A DNA stretch of 64,000 bases from the NCBI GenBank assembly GCA_037074765.1, contig JBAMDO010000139.1, forward strand, positions 1-64,000, written 5' to 3'. The notes beneath the pieces are model-generated. The model searched no databases and was not told where the DNA came from. It saw only the letters and a list, made by a program, of their open reading frames with translations. Each line of letters starts with the position of its first letter. Positions within the stretch are counted from its first letter, which is position 1. Source of the stretch: Mansonella perstans (Eukaryota; Nematoda; Chromadorea; Rhabditida; Onchocercidae). The translations under genes were made by a program, and so were the position numbers. Positions 1 to 11,830 of this stretch are shown here, piece by piece.

Positions 1-2986
1 TCGATGAGATAAATCCGTCGTAAGTGAAGTGGAGCGGAGAAATAACATCATGGAAATGAATGAAAGGAAGAGACTAAATTATTAATAGCAAGTGATTAAA
101 AATTAATAGATTCAACTAAATGATCAAAGACTAATGAAGACTTACTCTTTGAAAATTTCTAGCTTATTTAATCACAACAAATGAGTAGAAACTGTTGTAT
201 TTATCAGAAATCACAGGAATCATCTCAGGTTGAATATGAGAAACAGTTCATTTAAAAATTTCCTGCGCAATAAAAGGGTTTTGGACTTCATTTCTAATAT
301 TTCCCTTGTTATTTGTATAATTTGATGCTTCCGAGATCCGATCGGATGGACAAAAAGAGTATTGTTTGGCTATTTGCGATCTACGACTGAAGTTGAAAGT
401 TGAGCACACACCGGACGAGCGTAACTTTATTAACTTGCATAACTTGATTAACTCATTTCTTCAATCTCTTTCATTTAGTACATTTTCTCCAGATTATTTT
501 TAATTTTCTTTGCTTATTTGAGGCTTATCATTCATAGTTCAATTCAAACTACAATCCCAGTAGTAGTACATAGCGTAATCCACGTATGGTTTGTACTTGG
601 AAACTACACAATTTTTTTTGTTTGGATTTTAGTGTAGGAAATTTATAACACGTGTTAATTATACACTCCCTTGCATGCATTTTCTTATTTTCTGCATCTG
701 CTACTATCAAACAATGATGAGGAATCTGCAGATTTTGAAGAGGTGTCAACGAACAATTAGTAATTGTTGAATTTTTCATTTTGAATTCATTTAAATTTAG
801 CATTGTTAATTTTTTTCATCATCATCTGCCTTATATCATTAAAAATATCCGTGATGCATTTTGGTTCCATGTCTTTGTTAATTTATAATCGGCAATAGCA
901 TGAGAAGTGTTCCTATCGTTATCACGAATTTCGCCCATTACTCGTGTTATTTCAGCTTCCTGGCTCATTTTCCGTGTTTATTTATTATGTCATTTAGTTC
1001 CACTATAGTGAATACTTCCAGTATTCGTAGTAGAATGAAAATAATTTCTGTTTATATAAAATCATTGTGTAAACATTTTTGTCACCTTCGTGTATCACAC
1101 GTAGGTTTATCTGAAACATTAGTTGATCAAAGTTGATTTAACTGAATGAAGCATTCTTTACGTCTTACATTTTTATCTTTGAACTGGTTCAAGTTACAAA
1201 TGAAGCGAAGGATGAAAAGATTTCAATTGTTTCTGTGTTTTTTTCGTGGAAGAAGAAACAATGAGAATTAGGCAAATAAACTTCAACAAAAGTAGTATTA
1301 TATTGACAGAACTTTCTGTGGAATTCTTTTTTATAACTTCCAAGTTTCATTTCTAGTACTAAAAAAACTTTCATTTCCAAATTTTTTGTGATTTTGAATC
1401 TTATGAAGATGATTATCGATTGACGAATATAAATGTTTTGAACTGTAGATTGTCAAATACGGCTGACAAAAATTAAGATTGACAAAAATGTGTTACTTTC
1501 AATACGAAAATGCATTTATACACCAAGCATGTTTATGTATCGTTGGTTAATTGACATAAATTTCAATTAGCCAGGTGAATTGGGTTAGGTTGAGAGTTCG
1601 TATGATTGTCGATCGATGATTGCTAGCTATTCGAGAATTTTGTTTAAATCTCGTATTCTGCTATGTGGATTCTAGTGAACCATTGCAAAACAAATTTATT
1701 TCTATGAAGTAATACACTTGGTTTCCCTCAAATTCTCTGCTTTTTTTTATTAGTAAATCTTTCACTTTTATTTTTCATGAAAATTCATGAGATTGAGCAT
1801 TATTACAGTACAGGAGAGATTTGCATTTGTGATGTACATATTCATTTTTTTCATTCGGCTGTTATGATTATTAGTAGTTGATTGATTTAAGTTTTATTTG
1901 AAGTTTGGAGATTAGATTATTGTTTGTAACAAATAAAACATTTTCTTAGGAAAAACAAAATCTTTGCTTAATCTTCATTTTTCGCACAAATTTTCCAATG
2001 CGCTTCCTCCTTACGGCTAATGTCAGTTTTTATGGAATGAAAAATTCTTACAAATTTTACAACTTATCAAAGCAAAAGATGTAATTGTAAAGTTTGTATG
2101 AATGAACTTTCGTTATCGTATCTTATCTTTCTGTTTTACTGTTTTATAAGAGAGGAACAACATGGAATCAAACTGATACATAAAAAAAAAAAAAAAACAA
2201 ATTCAAAAGACATAAAAAATCATAATAAACAAATGTAAAAAACAAAAAACACTTTTATAATGAAACAAAAAGGCATAGCAAAAAATAAAGTATAAAAAAT
2301 TAAGTAATTCATTGCTCACTTCCGATATCTTTATTAATGTTCCATGCTTAAGATTAGTATATTTGGATGCTGATGTCTTGATCCGGAACTGTTATATTTA
2401 TTTTCACGTTTTGATAGGTAGATCATTTGAAGAAGATAGGTAGAATATTTAACACTATGTACGGATCAGTGATTCATGTGATGAACATACAGAAAAGATG
2501 TTTTGGTTTTATTGTGCAATAAATTACCAACGGTGAAATTATGGCTCAGAAAGAGAAAATAGAAGTCCGACAAGTCTGATATGAAGTCTCATTTCATGTT
2601 ATTACTTGTGCTTTCATCCAAAATTTGTAATGAAATAATTCTATTTATAACGAATCTAGCCGAGAGCTATCAATCTTTATTCATTTGAACTTTTACTTCA
2701 ACTTTTACCGAGACTATAATATTTGCAACTTTACAAAATGAACATAACCGAATATATTTTGTGGAAAAAATTAGTTGATTTCGTTCATTGTTTACTATTT
2801 TTATTCCTTCTTTTTATTTTTTATTTGCCAGATTTTTTCACAATTAAGCCCACTATATCTTTTAATAGAAAGTTAATTCAATGATTGCAAAATTTATTGA
2901 ACAACGATTGATTTTGCTAAATCGTTCTGTTAATGTGAAATTATTTGAAGATTTTACAAATCATTAATTTGTAAATTAGTTTTCAG
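1..2986. other. AT-rich intergenic / upstream region
   Basis: I see no supported gene here. The open frames on either strand are short, AT-driven and lack splice-linked partners or recognisable motifs. The stretch lies upstream of the PCGF gene and should hold its promoter; a poly(A) run sits near 2183-2196. It ends with a U-rich 3' splice acceptor at 2986, 4 bases before the PCGF start codon, so a 5' UTR exon or a spliced leader is probably joined there. Confidence 0.6.
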
Positions 2987-2990
2987 AGAT
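2981..2990 (+). promoter_or_regulatory. 3' splice acceptor just upstream of PCGF start (possible spliced-leader site)
   Basis: The bases ...TTAGTTTTCAG end at 2986 and the ATG follows at 2991. A strong U-rich acceptor only 4 nt before the initiator is typical of nematode SL trans-splicing. An ordinary 5' UTR intron would look the same; the sequence alone cannot decide. Confidence 0.45.
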
Positions 2991-5900
2991 ATGAAAGATA
3001 TCCATGGAGCAGATCTGAACGAGAATTTATGTTGTTCGTTGTGCAAATCATATTTGATTGATGCGGTGACACTTACCGAATGTCTTCACTCCTGTTAGTC
3101 AATCACTTATTCTTTCTTAACTTATCATATTTCCACTTATTTTACTTCATTTCTCTTCTTTCTAAAATAACAAATTTTTCCCTTTAGAATTCAAAAAATC
3201 ATTTCTCTTTAATCTTTGTTGATAAGTTACGTTATTTCAGGCTTTTTAGCTTATGTCTTGATGACTTTTTTTTTGTTCTTTTTCACTAGTTATTTCCTAT
3301 TCTTTACACTAACAACAAAATAAAATCAAGGAATATTATAACTATAATTAATGATCGAATAGTTTGATATTTTATATTCATAATATAATTCAAAAATTTT
3401 CTTTGTATCGTACACTGTTTGAATCTTATCTGTTTGTTATATAATTTCAGATTGTCGAGCTTGTTTGTTATGTAATATCGAGAAAGTTGAAGTGTATCAG
3501 TGTTCAAAGTGTGCCGCATCATTCGGTAAAGATCTTTCTGAGGCTTTTGTACGTGATGATACCTTGCAAAAACTGGTCTACAAAATGGTGCCAGAAGTTT
3601 ATTGGCAAGAGCTACTTCAGCGTGGTGAATTCCTGAAAAAACGAATTGTTTCACCTGACGAGAAAGCAACAATTCTTGACAAGGTGATTTTCGGAATTTT
3701 ATGTTTAGACAAATTTTATTTCTCACCATTTTAATGTAGCAAAGTTTGCTATTGAAATTTTACAAGCAAATCTGCTATTAGTTATGAAGCTAGATAGCTT
3801 TGGCATGTGATATAACTTTTGTAATTGCTCATCTGTTATGTCTTGTGGTATCACAGCTCCATATGCAAAAGTCCAATCGTTGCGAAAATAAAGTTGATGG
3901 ATATATCTTTAAAATAACACTGGTACCTTTTTTTGTTAAATAACCTCTGCATTTTATTTTTTATCTTTCTGCAGTTTGTTATGAACCGAAAATGAGGCAC
4001 GATTCGTTAAATGTAAAAATTTTAGAAGCTCATGCAACTTGCCTCAGAACTGTGTGCTCCAAATGAAATGGTCTCATTGTGCTTAGAATATATATCACCG
4101 GACATATCAGATAATGACACCGATGAAGATAATATTGATAAGGAAGCAGTAAATGCTTCAAGATTGCACGATGATAGCAAGCCGTCAACGGTTGCAGAAG
4201 CTGATCGCTTAGAAAAGCAGGAAGCAATGCTGACTACATTCAGAAGGTGTTCATATTTTCTCGATGTATATACTTTCATTAATTTCTGAAGTTCAACTTT
4301 TAGGCTTTTGAGATGTTTTCTTTACATTTTTTTCCTTTAAATTTTTCTTCTAAATAAGGAGGCAGCTATTATTGTCTTCAACAATCATCGCTTTATGACT
4401 TGCAGCATTAGTTAGGTCATGTAATATATCAATTTTCGAAATAATTAAAGCTTTCCAGATATTTTCGTTGTCAAGCATCGACGAGAATTAGTGCATTGCG
4501 CAAATTACTGGAAGCGAAGCTGGAAGTTTCAGATACTTACCGATTATTTTTTGTCGACAGTGACTGCAATGTGACACTGGATGATCAATGTACACTACAG
4601 GATGTTGCTTATATGTTTTCTTGGCGACGTCTGGGACCAATGAAAATTCTTTTTACTTTACAAGTGAGTGTCTAAAAAGTATTTCTTAATTTAGATTTTA
4701 TTAATTCATGTCTGTTCTGAATTTTGCTACACATTTTTGCTCTTGCTAACTTTGTAAATACATATTTACAGCGACATCTTGAGGAAGAAAAGCCACCAGT
4801 GTTAGATATAGAATTCATGCCGGAGCTGGTTGCTGAAGAACCTCTTTCACAAGGAAATACTGCGGTTACAGCTGCAATTGAAACTCCTGTACAGCTACCA
4901 GCGTTAACTGTTTCGCTAAATACTTCAATGATGGAGGGTGGACAAAATCATCAACCTATCATAACCACCGAGGTGCACCCACCGCCCAGGTGAGATCATT
5001 TCATGCGATTGTTCTGCTTTGAAATACAATTCTACAATTGTCATAAGTCTCGTGGCCTATAAATTGATAGTGAAATATAAACCGCATTTAGAGGATTCTT
5101 ATGATGACTTTTGCATGACCACTGTAGCGTGAGGTAATGCTTTAATTCGAAACTTCTCTTTTTTCTTAGGCCTAATGAAGAGATAATAAGGAGTCTGCGA
5201 ATTCTTTTCGTTTAGCAATTTTTCTCACTTTGCAATAAATCAGTTTCCTTTTTTATTTTACCGTAGATTTCTTACAAAGAATTTTTTTTAGGAAGAAGAG
5301 GAAGTCTACCGCACCAGCAAAGAAACAAGTTGGATCTCCTGTACCTGTGCAGCGCATGACTGGTGTTTCACCGCTTGCAAAAGGACCTCCTCCGTTAGTG
5401 CGATTTGAGAACTCAGGTTTAGGAAAAAAATCTAGCGGCAGTGGACGTATGAAATCTGCGGAAAAAACTCAGACAAAGACACCATCTCGTGAAGATACAC
5501 CGACTGCAAAACAAGCAAAGCTAATGCCAACATCATTTGATAACAAGTACATTTCTTACAATTCTAATATTTACAAGTTTTATACATTTTTCCGTGCAAT
5601 ATATTTCACACTGAGCTTATTTTTCAGATTACAACAAATCATCGATTCTGCTCCAAGTTGTTCAGCAAAGATTTCTAAGGGATCCAGGACAAAGGCATTA
5701 TCAAAATTAGCAGCCTCTGGTGCTACTGAATCGTCATCAAAACTTATGACGAACGATAAATCTGCGGAGTCAAGTAGTAAAACTGGAAATACAAGCAGCA
5801 GTTTGGAAAGTGTGAAACTAATATCCACTGATAGTATCAAGACAGAAACGAGTTCATCCAATGTGAAAACTGAAAATGCTGTAACCAAGGAAAAAACTTT

Positions 5901-7154
5901 TAGTAAATTACATACAATTTCGAAAATCACTGAAAACACCGCGGTGATTACAACTATTTCTACTCCAGCAAGTACGACAGCAACAACAACAGCAACAATC
6001 AGTCATCCGAGACCAATACAGCCACGTCCGCTAGAGATGAAAACTAATTATGAAGCTTTAGTGAAAAGTTATGGTTTAAATGGAGTGGGAAATAAGGTAT
6101 GTAACTATAATTTTGTTCCTCTTCTGTTTTTTAATTGTCACAAATACTGCATAGCCTTTGTCAGTTTTTCCTTACTCAAGAATTCAGATGGCATTTTTTT
6201 ATTTAAAAGCAGGCGGTAAATTTTTATTTCACTTATTTGCAGCTTTCCTCTTTTCCTCTAGATGGAAAGCATGTCGGATTCAGTCCTCCGATACATATGC
6301 AACCACCACTATTTATGGATCCAAAAATCGCTGCACAACCAATTAAGCAAATTCTTTCTGGACGTGGTATGCCTATTGTGCCTGAAACTCCTTATTTAAG
6401 GTATTTTTTGACCATTTTTTAAATTAATGTGCAGAGAGCTGACATTATTAAATTATGAGCTGTAGTGCTTTTATTAGCTTTTCTTCTAAATGACGAAATG
6501 TTGGTTTCAATGTAAGTACAACTGGATATAGACGGGTCTTTTAGGATGAATATTTTGTGATGAATTAGTTATTTAGAAGGAAAGTGATTTTGCAAGGGCT
6601 TTTTTATACAGAAGCTTTTTGCCAAATGAAACTCGAGGTTACTCTTTTAAGTTGCTTATTTTTTATTAATTAATTAATAGTTCACTCACAGTATCATGCT
6701 AAAGTAGGAAGTGCAAAATCATTTTTTGCTTCATGAGAGATAACTGAAGGAATATTTATGATATAAATATGTTTGCAGAAATCCAGCTCTGGCAAACTTC
6801 ATGCATCACTTGCATATGCAACCACCTCCGGTTCCTGGACTTCCTGGTACCAGTACTCCATCTCTTCTGTCTCATACCAATGGTTCAGCAACATCATCAA
6901 ATCAGCTTACATCAATACATAGTCCTCCAATCAGTAATGTTCCTTCAGAAAGTTCTCAGCAACAACTTAAACATCCCGCAGCAATGTCTATTGCTCCATC
7001 AGCTACTATTGCAGGCGGTAGCAGTAATAAATTGTTAAATAGCAGCGGTAATAATAGCAGAGCATCTTCACCAGCTGCTAAACTGCAACAGAAAATTGTT
7101 TCGCCGATTCCAATTCCGACTGCTCACATAACACCCTTTATGAGCCATAGTTGA
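2987..7154 (+). CDS. Polycomb group RING finger (PCGF) protein, RING-RAWUL with long basic tail
   Basis: PCGF proteins pair with RING1-type E3 ligases in PRC1, which ubiquitinates histone H2A and silences chromatin. Coding exons: 2991-3093, 3451-3683, 4026-4246, 4459-4663, 4772-4989, 5292-5546, 5628-6096, 6243-6400, 6779-7154; 2,238 nt, 745 aa, all phases consistent. The C3HC4 RING uses C15, C18, C31, H33, C36, C39, C52 and C55, followed by the family-typical DDTLQKLVYKMVP stretch. The RAWUL domain is at about residues 186-254 (RYFRCQAS...VAYMFSWRRLGPMK). A basic cluster RKKRK (327-331) looks like a nuclear localisation signal. The last about 415 residues are Ser/Thr/Lys/Pro/Gln-rich and probably disordered. 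Met at 2991 follows a splice acceptor by 4 bases. The C. elegans counterpart is probably mig-32, but orthology rests on domain content only. Confidence 0.9.
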
Positions 7155-8821
7155 TTCTTTCGATAGTGTTAATTAACCGATATGAAATTAATTAACATTA
7201 ATTTCGTAGGTCTAAATAGGAATGTTTTGTGGCATAATATCGTGTCATATATCATTTCGATATTAATCTCTTTAATAATTTAATGAATTTGTTTTACCTT
7301 TATAAGGCTCCACTCATTTCATTAATAATAATTCATTTTAATATGCTCATTATATGATAATATAAAGCTTCAAGCTATCAAGAACAACTCGGGGATTTCG
7401 TTTTTTCATCTCTACTTTGTTTCTCTGTTCATTGAAGTGCTGTTTACTGTACAAAAAAGTGTAAATAAGTTTGTCTTGGTTTAAGTTGAGATTTGCTAGC
7501 CAGTACGATCATTCTGCGATCATTTCGGTCATTTGTTATTTTTTAAGTTTTGCAAAGTAAGTTAAATCAATTGTTTATAGTTATAATATAATACGTGAAG
7601 GAATGAAAATTTTTGACGGCATGTCACACTATGGAGCAGAACTGTGGTAAAGATCAAAAGCAGAATTAGGAAAAAGTATACAACATTTATACATTTTTCA
7701 TATTGGCTAATTTTTCCTGAAATGTTATCACATTAACAAGCTATATTTTTTTCTAACTTAACTATTCACATCCGGTGTATGATTACACTTTTATTATTAT
7801 GTTATTATGAAGTGCATTTTGTTATGCTTCTAATGTTCTCTTATGCTGTATATTACTTTATCAAGGAAAAACATTACCTTTAATGATTTTTTTATTTTAA
7901 ATTAAAAATTCTCATCCCATTGACAATAAAAACTCATCGTCTTATAGAGTATTTTAATCTAATTAATATTATTGCAAATTATATAAATAAATATAAAAGT
8001 TTCTATAACTATTCCTGATAAATATGTGCAAGAAAATTTAACTTTATTAGGCATATCAGATCAAATTTGTTACATTCTTAAAATTTAGATTTGAAAATTG
8101 AAAAAATCCTTCAAATCATTCTCTAATTGCGAGACTAGTGAAGATTAAGCAAAAAGTAGATGATGTCAAAATCTTTACTCTCCTGAGCTCATTGCGCAGA
8201 ACATTAGGCTGTTTTATTGGATTTTGTTAGACTTGGCATGCAGCATTCTCTTCAAACTTATTTATTGCGGCAAATCAAAAACATTTGTTGTTTTTAAAAT
8301 TTCATTATGCTTATACAAATTGGAAATCATTTTTGTGAAATATGTGAGATTTATTATTGTTGTGAGATTGTCTGATTTATTAGGTGTGAGAGTTTACATT
8401 GTTTTGTAACTTTTCACGTGAAATATTCTCGCGAGTTTAGATATTAAATCGAGTATCCGGTTACATTGTTTGATTTAAGTATATTTGTTCATAAAACTTG
8501 CTTTTTGTTGAGTATCAAGTAAAGTTGCTTGAAAAAGATGGAAAAGTTGTAGTAAAAACAATAGTTTTCTCACGGGTTTGAAACTCTTAGAAGTGTATTT
8601 TTGTAGAAATAGACACAAAGATTTCAAGTCACATTATTGTCAAATTTTTACATTTAATTGCTAGTTCAAGTAGATTGGATATGGTAATTTGAAATTTATT
8701 TTATGAAGTTCGTAATTTGACGGGAATTCGTTCGTTATCAAACTGTGGATATGAATGAGCTGAAAGGAGATCTAGTTTTGGTAACGCTTGGGTTACGGTA
8801 TCAGCTTTAGGATACGGTATC

Positions 8822-9035
8822 TTGAGAAAGGCGTACGTACGGGGAGAGTGGGGGTTCTTTGCTGTTTCGTCGATTGTAAGTGTACGACGCCAATTTACAG
8901 AATACTTGACGGTTCTGTTATGGATGTGTTACTTTATTAATAATATAGCAGTTTCAACTCATGGCCAAGAATTCCGGCGCAGTTTTCCACAAACTATTCG
9001 TACTATAATTCATCAAACTTTCACTAATGATGAGG
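8822..9035 (+). other. Weak candidate first exon with hydrophobic N-terminal stretch
   Basis: An open frame reads a hydrophobic run (LTVLLWMCYFINNIAV) followed by a polar segment beginning QEFRRSFPQTIR, and reaches a possible GT donor (GATGAG|gtaatc, exon end 9035). It could be a signal-peptide exon of an unrecognised gene. I could not find the downstream exons, and the base composition is only mildly unusual for the region, so it may equally be chance. Confidence 0.15.
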
Positions 9036-11763
9036 TAATCTATATGGCGTGAAAAAATCCAAGAATAAAACTCCTAAACATTTTTCTTCACCTGATTTCT
9101 TTGAATACATATTAAGTTAAACCTAGAATTTTCAAGAAATATAGTCTCTTTTTCACTTTTGGGTTTTGTAGTGTCAAAGGTAAGAAATTGTGAATTACCG
9201 GAAATCTGCGTAATACTTTATTAAAAAAAGCATAGGGTCTAGTTATGCATTCAAGTGTATAAAGATATTATTAATAGTGACAGTATGTCCTCAAGATTGA
9301 TCAGATTTTAATGATGACTGTTAACAGTCACAAATGCTGAATTATTTTGTTCGAATTATTGACCTTGGAATGATAATAAATACAACTAAAAGAGTTCTAA
9401 CAGTTATCAAGCATTTGAGATATTACTGTGTCATTGAAAATGAAAGTACTAGGATACTTGTTAATGATTTAACAAATTCTAAGGAAATGATTTATGACAA
9501 TTCAAATGTTAATCATTACTACAAGCAGCCGAATATTCGCAAAAACATAAGCAAATTTTCATCTGAAAAAAAATATTGGAATAGACATTATTGTCAACTC
9601 AGGCATTTTAATTTCAATATAAGTTTGGGATAAAGAGATTTCATTAGTTTTTGATAAATATTCACACAAACTTCCAAATATGACAGTAGAAAAAGTAAGC
9701 AAACTTTCTATCGGTTTTTATCAGTTATCCTCTTATCTCCATTATTTTGTAGTTTTTGAAACGAAAATGAAATTTAGTGATGAAGAAATGAAATATCTGC
9801 AATGACTTCACGCAAATGAAATCTCTTACAAAATTTCAAACAAATTTTTGTTATAGAAATAATTGACATCAGGGAAATGGGGCTCATTCTCTTCCACTTA
9901 TAAAATAACTTTATAAAATATTTTCTTGATTTCCAGTGATTGAGCTGAAAAGAATAAGAGAGAGGATGAATGCCAATAATTATTGAGAAAAGTAGTAAAT
10001 ATCGATATACGATCTTTTCATGAAATAACTATGATTAAGTTTGAAGAAAAGTCAAATGAAGAACAAATTTTGCCTTTTAACTTATCTTTTTTGTGAATAT
10101 TGTTGTGAAAGAGAAAGTGATTGTTGCTATCTTTTTGTATAAGATCTGGTATTCACATAAATCAGAATACACAGTGAAAAAATGAAATTAACTGTTAGAT
10201 CTCCCATCAACACCTTCAATGGGGCATTTTGTCGGAAATGTCACCCATCTTCTACTTCAGTTATAAAAATGTTATATGATTCTATCAATGATAATTCTGC
10301 GAAAGAAACATGCAAAGAAAAGATTGAAGAACGATGAAACATGTCGTAGCGTCTGCAAGTTGACAGCTTATCCTTACGGATATATTTCCATTTCAGATCA
10401 TAACGACATCTGCTATATAGACAGTTCTGCTTGATGATATGACAGTATTTTTCAATATCTCGCTTCCACGCAATATTCAATTCAATTTTGTCAATTTTTT
10501 CTTAACTCATGAAATTTGATAGGATTATCTTTGTTTCTGAACGGAAAAGCATGTCATTTATCGTTTCTACAACAACAACTATTACGCTTATCGTTCTGGC
10601 AGTTACTAGCAAAACCATTTTCATTTGTCATTATAAAGAATATTAAAAGTGTTTTTTTTTGTAATAATTACTTTCATAAAAATTTCTTACAAATTTTGCA
10701 GTTTGCCTGCTAAATTTTGTCAGTTTGATCCATTTGTGTGAATGGAATGAGCGCAATAACATGATTAAAAAATTCTCTAGAATGACTTTTTTAGAAACTT
10801 TCTTCGCTGCAATTTTGAATATCATATACAGTATATAAACGAATAACTTCTCTTCATGTCAATGAACAAATACAAAATATCTCTAAATGCAACATTAATT
10901 AGATTATTCAGCAAAATTTTACATTTCACTTTTTTAAAAATCACACTTATTACATAGATGCAATGTTTTCAATTTGAAAAGAGATAGGAAGTTGATTGCA
11001 ATTACAAAAATGACAAAAATTTTTTCGATAAAATAATTTATTTGCAACTAATCATTGTGCCTCTGCAGCGCAATATTCTGAATGAGCTTTCGGTGTGAGA
11101 ATTTTTTATTTCACAGTTTACACTCAAAAAATTCAATGCAAAATTTAGGAAAAATACATTTTAAAATTATTCACAGCAGCATATAAAAGTTGTTAACATG
11201 TTAACATCCAGAAGATCAGTATTATTTTTAAACGGAAGTGACCGATATCCAATTGCTAATTAATGAACGGAAGAAATTAAAGCAACTTTAAGTGTGTCAC
11301 TCATGAATCTCGATTTCACAGTTTAACTAAGATTCGGCGGATTTAAATCTGAGAGCGAACATCGAAACTTTCTATTTGGCATCTTAAAATTTAAATTCTT
11401 GTCAAAAGTCTAGCTAGTAGGTGATTGCCAAATTTTCAGTGTAGTAATAGTTTCAAAAAGTAGGTATTTTTGATGTTTGTTTTTCTGCATTTGTCCTATA
11501 TTGCTCTTTTGCATATTTTTTATGTTTATTTGCTCCCATGTTTCGCCTTCTTTTCTTATTAAATTAATGAACTTGGTGAAATAAATGAATATGACGCGCA
11601 TAACTGATGAAGATTGATTGAGGTCGTGGATGGACAAATTTAATATATTCAAAAGCTAGAGTGAAATTTAGAAATGAAATATATTAAACTGCGGGTAAAA
11701 CAGAAAATTTCAATAAAATGGTAAGGAGGTATGAAAAAATGTTTTTTTTTTACTTTGATATGG

Positions 11764-11830
11764 TACTTTTTACTTATTAAAGAACTTTTTTACTTATTAA
11801 ATCACTTAAAAAAACTTTTTACTTATTAAA
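11764..11830. repeat. Short AT-rich direct repeat, three copies
   Basis: Three copies of a unit close to CTTTTTACTTATTAAA occur at about 11765, 11785 and 11814, with spacers of different length. This is simple intergenic repetition with no visible coding content. Confidence 0.7.

Noticed and set aside
3304..3729. Minus-strand frame of 141 codons
   Set aside because: It is the antisense shadow of the second PCGF exon, which is fixed by the RING domain on the plus strand.
9334..9633. Plus-strand frame of 99 codons
   Set aside because: Its composition is Asn/Ile/Tyr-rich like translated AT-rich DNA, with no domain and no linked exons.
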